Assembly (NCBI GenBank): GCA_021106775.1 | Contig: JAIOTL010000284.1 | Coordinates: 1 to 5,158 of the forward strand | From: Planctomycetota bacterium | Lineage (GTDB): Bacteria > Planctomycetota > UBA8742 > SKZP01 > JAIOTL01 | Direction of reading: 5' to 3' | Length of the DNA stretch: 5,158 bases | Part shown: positions 1-5,158 of the stretch, one piece after another | How positions within the stretch are numbered: the first letter of the stretch is position 1 | Layout of the letters: each line of letters starts with the position of its first letter | Notes under the pieces: generated by a model | Database searches by the model: none | What the model saw: the letters and a program-made list of their open reading frames with translations, nothing else | Told to the model about the DNA's origin: nothing | Program-made: the position numbers and the translations under genes

Positions 1-1271
1 AAAGCCTGCCTGGTCTCGCTTGGAATCCCTGTTAACGCATCCTCAACACGAAGCACAATTTCCTTGCATGCAGTGGTAGTGTCCATGTCAGAGCCCCAAA
101 CTATCAGAGCTACATCATCTTTACCAACATTGAGAGTCTGTCGAATCTTACGTAAATCATTCTCGGATTTAACATAATCCGGATAATGGTCGGTGTGAAA
201 AGCGTTTGGCATGATGTCAAGACAAGCAATTACGCGCAAACGACCGACAATCTCGTGGAAAAAGGTTTTGCCGGGCTGTGTGCTATGCAGCATCAAGCCT
301 TGTAACCCTCTCAGAACGATTCCCTTGATTTTCCCACGTTTTTCCAACGCTTTTTTGATATGTACGTTTTTTGTTTCGTGCAGTAAATGCGTAAAATCTG
401 CTACTTCGAATGCCAGATTTTCCCTGGTAATTCCACGTTTTGCAAGTACCTCACGAACTTTTAAAAGCGCGACCTGCCTGAATGCTTCGTAATGGGTAAG
501 TGCGGGAATCCATTTCAGCGATGGAACACCTTTAATTTCGATGCGCGTACCACCTCTGGCGGATACGTTCACATCCTGCCTTGTTGCTCCTGGACCTATT
601 CTAACCTTACCTGTTGCACGCAGCAGACGACCGATTATCTCGGCAACTTCCGCGACTTCATTAGGATGACGCATATCAGGGTCAGTAACGACCTCAATCA
701 AAGGCATGCCGAGTCTGTCCGTCTTGAAATATATTGTATGCCCCTCGTCAGAAACTTCCCTGCAAGAATCCTCTTCAATTGAAATCTGCGTGATGCCGAT
801 TTCGCGACCATCTTTGTAAGGAATCCAGCCGTTGACCCCGATTATCGAAGTCCTCTGAAAACCCGTGGGAATCGAACCATCCAAATATTGTTTTCTCGAA
901 ATATGGAATTCATCAACTATTTCACAGTTCAGAGTAAGACACATCTGAATCGCGACGTCAAGTGCGTCTTCGTTCACGAGAAATGGCGGAGTGTCGTCCA
1001 TTTCGTAGGTGCAGACACTTTCTGACTTCAATCTATAAATAATATCTTTTTTAGTCTTGAATTCCATTAATGCAGTACCGTCATACTCACCGAGTTCCGA
1101 AAGCGTCGGACGCATATGTCTCAGCACCTCAACATCCCACTCATCCGTGCATAAACCAGATGGACACCTGCAGAAAAGCTTTTTATCGGTTAGTGACTGT
1201 TGATGAATTTCCAACCCACTCATGAAGCCGATTTCTTTGTATTTTTCATCTGATGCAGGTGTAAACTCCAT
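1..1271 (-). CDS. gatE: Glu-tRNA(Gln) amidotransferase subunit E (GatE), partial, 3' end off window
   Basis: GatE is the tRNA-binding/kinase-transamidase subunit of GatDE, which phosphorylates Glu on Glu-tRNA(Gln) and amidates it with ammonia supplied by GatD. Reading from ATG at 1271 gives 423 uninterrupted residues. GatB/GatE signatures appear in order: GLEIHQQ at 19-25 (the HQQ form is typical of GatE, GatB has HVQ), a Cys cluster C34/C36/C41, SRKQYLDGS at 125-133, GFQRTS at 137-142, ISIEEDSCR at 163-171, TDRLGMPLIEVVTDPD at 184-199, TGKVRIGPGATRQDVNVS at 220-237 and RIEIKGV at 243-249. Residues of about 275-423 fit the AspRS-like (GAD) insertion found in GatE but not GatB, ending in a GIPSETRQA motif. 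GatE is normally about 600-640 residues, so roughly a third is missing off the left edge. The start has a near-perfect Shine-Dalgarno, and the gene lies 20 bases after the HisH-like gene. Sampled lines are about 48-50% GC, higher than that neighbour. Confidence 0.93.
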   Translation of the reverse strand, partial: MEFTPASDEKYKEIGFMSGLEIHQQSLTDKKLFCRCPSGLCTDEWDVEVLRHMRPTLSELGEYDGTALMEFKTKKDIIYRLKSESVCTYEMDDTPPFLVNEDALDVAIQMCLTLNCEIVDEFHISRKQYLDGSIPTGFQRTSIIGVNGWIPYKDGREIGITQISIEEDSCREVSDEGHTIYFKTDRLGMPLIEVVTDPDMRHPNEVAEVAEIIGRLLRATGKVRIGPGATRQDVNVSARGGTRIEIKGVPSLKWIPALTHYEAFRQVALLKVREVLAKRGITRENLAFEVADFTHLLHETKNVHIKKALEKRGKIKGIVLRGLQGLMLHSTQPGKTFFHEIVGRLRVIACLDIMPNAFHTDHYPDYVKSENDLRKIRQTLNVGKDDVALIVWGSDMDTTTACKEIVLRVEDALTGIPSETRQA

Positions 1272-1274
1272 CTT

Positions 1275-1280
1275 TCCTCC
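1275..1280 (-). promoter_or_regulatory. Strong ribosome binding site of gatE
   Basis: The minus strand reads GGAGGA, then AAG, then ATG at 1271. This is close to a full anti-16S match and fixes the gatE start. It lies inside the 20-base gap after the HisH-like stop codon, so translation can restart on a shared transcript. Confidence 0.85.
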
Positions 1281-1291
1281 ATATCTAGTTG

Positions 1292-2017
1292 CTAATGTAT
1301 ATCCTCAGCGTTGTTCGAGGGGACAAAATTGACAAAATTTCTAAGAAGCCTTATACCAATTCGTTCGGATTTTTCAGGTAAAAACTCAATTCCCCATATG
1401 TTTTCATAATTGATTATTGCAGGAATGAGAATTTCATTTGATTTTCCCAATAATTTCTGTTTATTACCGCTAAAATTTGAAAATGCAAAAACAGTGCTCA
1501 AATCAGCAGTATCAACGTAATCGGTTTGATTTAAGTAAAACATCGCATTCTGCAGCACATTAATCTCTCTAAGCAAATTGAGATGTACTTTCCTGCCGAA
1601 TTCCCTGTTCGTTTTAAGAGATTTCCAGCCAGCTAAACTTTCAGCATGAATTTTTTCATCAAGTTTCCTAATTTTTCCTGGAATCAGATGCAATCCATCA
1701 ACAGTTTCTGGCTCAATCTGCTTATTCGAAACATCGTGGGAACTACTAATTGCAACAGAATCATAAAGCACATGTAAACCGTTGTTTATCGCTAGTATTG
1801 GTGTCTTTTTGGTAAAAGTGCTTGTGATGAACTTGTCAAGCGTACTTTTTTCGAGGAAATTTAAGTACTCAGAAGCTTTAATGCCCGCATAGATGATTAG
1901 TTTATCGATTTGCTCATCAGGAGGTGTGTTAATCAGTGTATATTCACCACCAGCACGTTTTATCGCGGATGCAAGATTTCGAATATGTCCCGAATCGTAA
2001 TCAATAATCCCAATCAT
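1292..2017 (-). CDS. HisH-like class I glutamine amidotransferase homologue, catalytically degenerate
   Basis: The fold is that of HisH, the glutaminase subunit of imidazole-glycerol-phosphate synthase. Numbering here is from ATG 2017 (241 aa). The N-terminus MIGIIDYDSGHIRN matches HisH (IIDYGxGN), and the C-terminus IWGIEFLPEKSERIGIRLLRNF matches HisH (IYGVQFHPEKSxxxGLxLLKNF). The catalytic residues are changed. The nucleophile motif GICLGMQ reads AINNGLH, so Cys is Asn78. The catalytic His of QFHPE is Leu213; Glu215 is kept. The oxyanion-loop PGVG reads AGIK (44-47) and the HisF-facing HMGWN reads LAGWK (128-132). It should therefore not hydrolyse glutamine. At 241 aa it is longer than the usual about 200 aa. 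The frame opens six bases earlier with TTG, but ATG 2017 aligns with HisH starts and has a GGA six bases upstream. Sampled lines are only about 28-38% GC. The intact frame argues for a retained pseudoenzyme rather than decay. No hisF is in the window. Confidence 0.75.
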   Translation of the reverse strand: MIGIIDYDSGHIRNLASAIKRAGGEYTLINTPPDEQIDKLIIYAGIKASEYLNFLEKSTLDKFITSTFTKKTPILAINNGLHVLYDSVAISSSHDVSNKQIEPETVDGLHLIPGKIRKLDEKIHAESLAGWKSLKTNREFGRKVHLNLLREINVLQNAMFYLNQTDYVDTADLSTVFAFSNFSGNKQKLLGKSNEILIPAIINYENIWGIEFLPEKSERIGIRLLRNFVNFVPSNNAEDIH

Positions 2018-2208
2018 CAGCAATCCAATGTAAAAATTAATGGGTTAGCATAATATTATAATCTAAAAAACCTATGAATTTTTTCAAAAGCATAACAAAA
2101 CAGTCTCCATTTTTTTCATTCTTCGAGTAAATGTATACAATTTTCAATATCATTTTGAATAATGCTCAGATTAATGAGTATGGTTGAACATCGCTTGTTG
2201 ACCGAAAA
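2018..2208. other. AT-rich intergenic spacer
   Basis: This spacer separates the membrane-protein gene from the HisH-like gene. Apart from the -10 candidate listed separately, I see no gene, RNA or clear terminator. An 18-codon plus-strand frame from ATG 2131 has no convincing ribosome site. A weak 7-bp interrupted stem lies just after the membrane-protein stop but has no U-tract. Confidence 0.6.
2055..2060 (-). promoter_or_regulatory. Possible -10 element for the HisH-like/gatE transcript
   Basis: The minus strand carries an exact TATAAT about 37 bases upstream of the ATG at 2017, giving a leader of about 30 bases. There is no good -35 at 16-18 bases; the nearest, TTGAAA, is 21 bases away. 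In AT-rich sequence an exact hexamer can arise by chance. Confidence 0.35.
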
Positions 2209-3051
2209 TCATCTTTGGGTAAATGACACATCGAGCATAACGCGAAGGTCAACTTTTTTCATGTTAAATGAAGTGATATTCACTGTACGCGCAACCGCTG
2301 CCAGTGCCTTCTGCTTGCGTGCTTCCTCTGCAAGTTCCTTCATCGTCTTTATCATTAAAACATTGATAACCCAGATTACTGCTACCAGAACCACAATCAC
2401 AATCACCATTGTTATCGGGTTTTTCATTACAGCTTCAAAATCTTTTTGAAACACTTCAACACCAACCGCCAGAAATAAATTACCGATTATTGAGCCGAGA
2501 ATGATTCCAATTAGTGTTTTGATTTTTTTCATTCCGAGAACACTGGAAAATACAACTCCACCCATTGCTCCGGTTCCCTGAAATGGCAATGCGACAAACG
2601 CAATAAGTGTTCCAAACGATAATTTTCGTACAATAGGCCATTTCTCAAACATTCTCTGTACTGCAAGCTGAATCTGTTCAAGTTTCTTTCGAACAAACTT
2701 TATTCTTCTGACAATATCAACGTTGTACAGAAACGCGATTCCCAGAGACCATTCGATATACATAACCGAAAACATAATCTTGTACGACGTGATGCTTATG
2801 CTTTCCGGTATTGACAAGGATACACGTAATTTCTCAGGTGCCAGGGCGAAAAGAATTACGAATTTTCCACCGCCAGCAAGAGATACACCAAACATTCCTA
2901 GATAAAAACTCGTCAATTCAATGCTGAAAATCAAAATAATCGCCAAAAGAATCAAACCCACCAGAATTGGACCCACAAGCGCAATCCAATTAATCCCTGG
3001 CATTGTTTCATTATGTAACAATGCATTTGAATGCGATTTTGTACTGCTCAT
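2209..3051 (-). CDS. Multipass membrane protein, putative small multidrug export family (Sm_multidrug_ex, PF06695)
   Basis: The protein is 280 aa from ATG 3051. It has hydrophobic segments at about 21-44, 49-70, 88-108, 144-160, 178-198 and 212-234, so it sits in the cytoplasmic membrane. The diagnostic stretch is residues 155-175, LPFQGTGAMGGVVFSSVLGM, which matches the family motif PxxGTGAWxGxxxAxxLG, followed by a glycine-rich helix. A charged region at 112-143 separates the N-terminal and motif-bearing halves. After the last helix comes an amphipathic K/E/A tail (235-260) that may be cytosolic. Most members are about 150-190 aa, so this one is long. The annotation 'multidrug export' for this family is largely by name; substrate and mechanism are not established. 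A TTG 21 bases upstream is in frame but lies at or before the predicted transcription start, so ATG 3051, with AAAGGA six bases ahead, is preferred. An alternative is a DedA/SNARE-like family member, but the GTGA motif argues for PF06695. Confidence 0.7.
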   Translation of the reverse strand: MSSTKSHSNALLHNETMPGINWIALVGPILVGLILLAIILIFSIELTSFYLGMFGVSLAGGGKFVILFALAPEKLRVSLSIPESISITSYKIMFSVMYIEWSLGIAFLYNVDIVRRIKFVRKKLEQIQLAVQRMFEKWPIVRKLSFGTLIAFVALPFQGTGAMGGVVFSSVLGMKKIKTLIGIILGSIIGNLFLAVGVEVFQKDFEAVMKNPITMVIVIVVLVAVIWVINVLMIKTMKELAEEARKQKALAAVARTVNITSFNMKKVDLRVMLDVSFTQR

Positions 3052-3075
3052 TCTGCATCCTTTGAGTTTCAATCA

Positions 3076-3104
3076 ATTAAAGCATGAATGATTAATGTCC
3101 TCAA
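3076..3104 (-). promoter_or_regulatory. Sigma70-type promoter for the membrane-protein gene
   Basis: On the minus strand TTGAGG (3104-3099, 4/6 to TTGACA) is followed by exactly 17 bases and then TTTAAT (3081-3076, 5/6 to TATAAT). Predicted transcription start is about 3069, giving an 18-base leader with AAAGGA and ATG 3051. The arrangement also rules out the upstream TTG as start. It is the best-formed promoter in the window. Confidence 0.65.
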
Positions 3105-3196
3105 GTAAAAATACATTGGGATTTTCATCGGTTTAATAAATTTCCATTGCATTATCAGAAATGAACCGGTTTCAGTTGCCAGGTTACAAATTATCA

Positions 3197-3226
3197 TTGT
3201 TTTAAGGACAGAAATTGTTTTAATAT
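3197..3226 (+). promoter_or_regulatory. Weak promoter candidate for the PSP1 gene
   Basis: TTGTTT (3197-3202), an 18-base gap and TAATAT (3221-3226) would place transcription start near 3233, about 20 bases before the ATG at 3253. Matches are only 3/6 and 4/6. The region 3052-3252 is shared with the divergent promoter of the membrane-protein gene, so some promoter is expected here, but this particular one is uncertain. Confidence 0.25.
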
Positions 3227-3252
3227 CCATAAATATAAATGCTGAGGACAGA

Positions 3253-4395
3253 ATGACAGATAAGTTCAAGGACGATGACAAACGAAAAAAACAGCTTCCA
3301 AAAAGTTTCGAAGATGCTGAACTTAAAAAGAATAAGATTGCTCGAAATTCTGAAAGAAACCCTATAATCAACTCAATTAACACTAAGAATGCATCTAAAA
3401 ACAGTCCCGAAGATAACGAAGAAAACAATGTTCAGACGCAAACTACGGATATTAATGCAGAAATTGATGGTGATTTGAAGTACGGCACGATTGTTAGGTT
3501 TAGCGCACTTCGATATTATGGACTATTTATAACCGACTTTTCAGATATGAAAATCGGCGACCTTGTCGTTGTGGAATCGCATCGAGGGATTGAGATGGGG
3601 CTTGTCAGACAAGGCTCGAAACCGGTAGAAGATTTCAAGCTTTCTGACGATTATCAAGATGATGAATCAGGATTACTTCACAAATTAGAAGGTAAAGTTG
3701 TCAGGAAAGCATCGATAAACGACCTGAAACGCTGGCGTGACATGGTTCGCGACGATCTTAGTTCACATTTTGAATTCTGCCATAAACAAATTCAACATCG
3801 AAGCCTACCGATGAAGTTGATTGCAGTGGAAATCATCTTCAGCTCTGATAAAATCATCTTTTATTTCTCGGCAGCGGGACGAGTAGATTTCAGAGAACTT
3901 GTGAAAGATTTGGCGCGAGAATTTCGTGTACGCATCGAGCTCAGGCAGATTGGTGCCCGTGATGAAGCGAAACTCCTTGGTGATTTGGGCATGTGTGGCA
4001 GAGCACAATGTTGTCGTCAACATTTGTGGTATTTTGACCCAATAACGATGAAAATGGCGAAGAATCAGCAGACAACGCTTGACCCTACAAAGATTTCGGG
4101 CATTTGTGGCAGACTCAAATGCTGTCTAAACTTTGAGGATAATTTCTATTCAAACCTCAAGAAAAGCCTGCCTCGCGTCGGGCTTGACTGCGAATTAACA
4201 ATCGATACAAGACTATTGAAGACCGGCATGACAGTTCGTGTGCTTAACCATCGGGTGCTTTCAAACATGGTTCAGGTCGAGTATTTCACCAACGATAACC
4301 GTACACTTGAGTGGGTGGAAAAAGATTCGCTTAAATGGTCTAAGCCAGAAAGTCTCTACGACTTCGACGAAAATGTCTCCTCACATACAGATTAA
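3253..4395 (+). CDS. ricT: PSP1 domain protein, RicT (YaaT)-like
   Basis: RicT (B. subtilis YaaT) acts in the Ric complex with RicA and RicF, which carries Fe-S clusters and promotes RNase Y-dependent mRNA maturation; in many other phyla its partners are unknown. This 380-aa protein has a hydrophilic, charged N-terminal extension (about 1-74) not typical of the about 275-aa RicT. A PSP1-type core runs from about 75 to 150 (KYGTIVRF, GIEMGLVRQG) into the PSP1 C-terminal region (150-248: RKASINDLKRW, FSAAGRVDFRELVKDLAREF). Then come GMCGRAQCCRQHL (C248, C253, C254) and ISGICGRLKCCLNFE (C285, C290, C291), the twin CxxxxCC motifs of RicT, and KMAKNQ (267-272). The KISGICGRLKCC motif is a near-identical RicT signature, so the family call is firm. 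The start follows GAGGA plus a four-base spacer; the frame is open upstream to 3109 but offers no ATG, GTG or TTG. Whether it acts in RNA processing here is inference. Confidence 0.9.
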   Translation: MTDKFKDDDKRKKQLPKSFEDAELKKNKIARNSERNPIINSINTKNASKNSPEDNEENNVQTQTTDINAEIDGDLKYGTIVRFSALRYYGLFITDFSDMKIGDLVVVESHRGIEMGLVRQGSKPVEDFKLSDDYQDDESGLLHKLEGKVVRKASINDLKRWRDMVRDDLSSHFEFCHKQIQHRSLPMKLIAVEIIFSSDKIIFYFSAAGRVDFRELVKDLAREFRVRIELRQIGARDEAKLLGDLGMCGRAQCCRQHLWYFDPITMKMAKNQQTTLDPTKISGICGRLKCCLNFEDNFYSNLKKSLPRVGLDCELTIDTRLLKTGMTVRVLNHRVLSNMVQVEYFTNDNRTLEWVEKDSLKWSKPESLYDFDENVSSHTD

Positions 4396-4472
4396 TTTGC
4401 TTATCAAAAGGTTTTTTTCGAATTGAAATAATAATCTGTTGGAAAATATTGAAAATTCGCAGATTAATTTTG
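4388..4472 (+). other. Repeat-bearing spacer after the PSP1 gene, possible terminator or attenuator
   Basis: The 7-mer CAGATTA occurs at 4388-4394 (overlapping the PSP1 stop) and 4460-4466, and its complement TAATCTG lies between them at 4432-4438. Either outer copy could pair with the middle one, giving mutually exclusive 7-bp stems. A 7-T run (4412-4418) follows a weak 4-bp stem TTTG/CAAA near 4397-4408, and TTTTG follows the second stem. None of these makes a strong rho-independent terminator. Confidence 0.2.
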
Positions 4473-4501
4473 TTATAACTTTCATCGCTTAAAAGTATAA
4501 T
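4473..4501 (+). promoter_or_regulatory. Promoter candidate for the zinc-ribbon gene
   Basis: An exact TATAAT lies at 4496-4501, preceded after 17 bases by a poor -35 (TTATAA, 4473-4478). Predicted start near 4508 leaves a leader of about 28 bases holding AGGAGA (4525-4530), five bases before the ATG at 4536. Placement is good; the -35 is weak. Confidence 0.45.
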
Positions 4502-4535
4502 TCTTAGCAACCACTTCTATTTTTAGGAGAAAATC

Positions 4536-5158
4536 ATGGCAAGAACTGCACAATGTCCAAATTGTCACGCGGAATTCGATGTTACTGATTATAATCCCGG
4601 TGACCAATTTCAATGCCCTGATTGCAATGCGATTGTTACTGTACCGAAAAAACCTGCATCAGCTGTAAAAAAATTAACTATCGGTGATAGAACGCGAATA
4701 GGTTCTGGAATTAAGAAAAAAAGCATACAACAAAGACCTGCTAGGCCGCGGAGTGATGGTGCACAACGAAGAAGACAAAGACCACCAAACCAAAGACCAG
4801 CACAACGACCAGCACAACGACCGGCAAGTCGACCTGCACAAAGACCAGCAGCCAAAAGACCTGTAGCCCGAAAAACATATGATGATTTCGGTGAAGAAGA
4901 GGATTATCAGGTCAAACCAACATCTGACAAAAAGAAAACCGTCTTGATAATCAGTGGGCTTGTGGTAATTGCATTAGTACTGGTGGTTACACTTTGGTGG
5001 ATTAATCAAGATGCTGGTAATGAAAATATTAAAGATGATGACAACATAGCTGACGATGAAAAACTTAAGAAAGATCCTGCAGAAGCTGCAAAAAAAGATG
5101 CTGATACTTCTGAAGATACCGAAAAAAAAGACAATGACGAAGAAATTCCCGACACCTC
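4536..5158 (+). CDS. Zinc-ribbon protein with RPAQ linker, one transmembrane helix and acidic tail, partial
   Basis: I do not recognise a named family; the function is unknown. From ATG 4536 the frame is open to the right edge (207 codons seen). Residues 7-30 form a short zinc ribbon, CPNCHAEF through CPDC, with two CxxC pairs 16 residues apart, resembling the MJ0042-type finger found at the N-terminus of many bacterial membrane proteins. A basic linker follows (about 52-113), including five units of RPAQ/RPAS near 86-105. Residues 115-124 are acidic. A hydrophobic segment at 136-156 (VLIISGLVVIALVLVVTLWW) is the only membrane helix. The region after it, from about 160, is rich in D, E and K, low in complexity and probably disordered. 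With the positive linker before the helix, the ribbon is probably cytoplasmic and the tail outside (positive-inside rule). AGGAGA at 4525 and a nearby TATAAT support the start. Any downstream domain lies off the window. Confidence 0.85.
   Translation, partial: MARTAQCPNCHAEFDVTDYNPGDQFQCPDCNAIVTVPKKPASAVKKLTIGDRTRIGSGIKKKSIQQRPARPRSDGAQRRRQRPPNQRPAQRPAQRPASRPAQRPAAKRPVARKTYDDFGEEEDYQVKPTSDKKKTVLIISGLVVIALVLVVTLWWINQDAGNENIKDDDNIADDEKLKKDPAEAAKKDADTSEDTEKKDNDEEIPDT
4791..4850 (+). repeat. 12-base tandem repeat encoding QRPA units
   Basis: Five in-frame units of about 12 bases resembling CAAAGACCAGCA encode QRPA, QRPA, QRPA, SRPA, QRPA. Third-position and some other differences (CGA for AGA, CCG/CCT for CCA) show the array has diverged rather than being freshly expanded. 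It forms the basic linker of the zinc-ribbon protein. Confidence 0.85.

Noticed and set aside
211..782. Two plus-strand open frames (211-492 and 492-782)
   Set aside because: They lie wholly antisense to gatE, whose minus-strand reading matches a known family over its whole length; the plus-strand products have no recognisable features.
1292..2017. Naming the gene hisH with a role in histidine synthesis
   Set aside because: The catalytic Cys and His and the HisF-facing motif are changed, and no histidine genes are adjacent.
2131..2187. 18-codon plus-strand frame in the intergenic spacer
   Set aside because: No good ribosome site, no recognisable peptide, and length expected by chance in AT-rich sequence.
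2182..2203. Possible terminator hairpin after the membrane-protein stop (minus strand)
   Set aside because: Only 3+4 bp with an internal loop and no following U-run, so not a convincing rho-independent terminator.
2162..2449. Plus-strand open frame opposite the membrane-protein gene
   Set aside because: It is antisense to the PF06695-type gene and its hydrophobic look reflects the opposite strand.
3214..3252. In-frame upstream extension of PSP1 from an ATT codon preceded by AAGGA
   Set aside because: ATT initiation is very rare, and ATG 3253 has its own GAGGA site.
3069..3428. Minus-strand 119-codon frame across the divergent promoter and PSP1 start
   Set aside because: It overlaps the PSP1 N-terminus and the membrane-protein promoter and has no family features.
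4610..4855. Minus-strand frame rich in Cys, Ala, Gly and Arg
   Set aside because: It is the antisense shadow of the QRPA repeat in the zinc-ribbon gene.

Overview
This window looks like a chromosomal stretch from a low-GC bacterium that I cannot place to phylum. A RicT/PSP1-type protein, Shine-Dalgarno leaders and sigma70-like promoter elements point to a bacterium. The partial gene at the left edge, however, reads clearly as GatE, a tRNA amidotransferase subunit classically regarded as archaeal. The zinc-ribbon, basic-linker, single-membrane-helix protein at the right edge has an architecture often met in Planctomycetota-like and other deep-branching bacteria, but that is only a hint.

Layout. 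The left 3.05 kb is read on the minus strand in this order: a multipass membrane protein of the Sm_multidrug_ex (PF06695) type (start 3051), a HisH-like glutamine-amidotransferase homologue that has lost its catalytic Cys and His (start 2017), and gatE (start 1271, 3' end off the left edge). The last two are separated by only 20 bases and probably form one transcript. On the plus strand, a divergent intergenic region (3052-3252) leads into a RicT/PSP1 protein (3253-4395). A 140-base spacer follows, then a zinc-ribbon/RPAQ-repeat/transmembrane protein (4536 onward) that runs off the right edge.

How the genes fit together. GatE with its partner GatD converts Glu-tRNA(Gln) to Gln-tRNA(Gln). GatD is not in the window; the slot just upstream of gatE holds an inactive-looking class I amidotransferase instead. 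RicT-type proteins act in RNA processing and development in Firmicutes through an Fe-S complex. The other two proteins are membrane proteins of uncertain role. I see no RNA genes, mobile elements or CRISPR arrays. The most notable point is the GatE plus degenerate HisH pair in an apparently bacterial setting.
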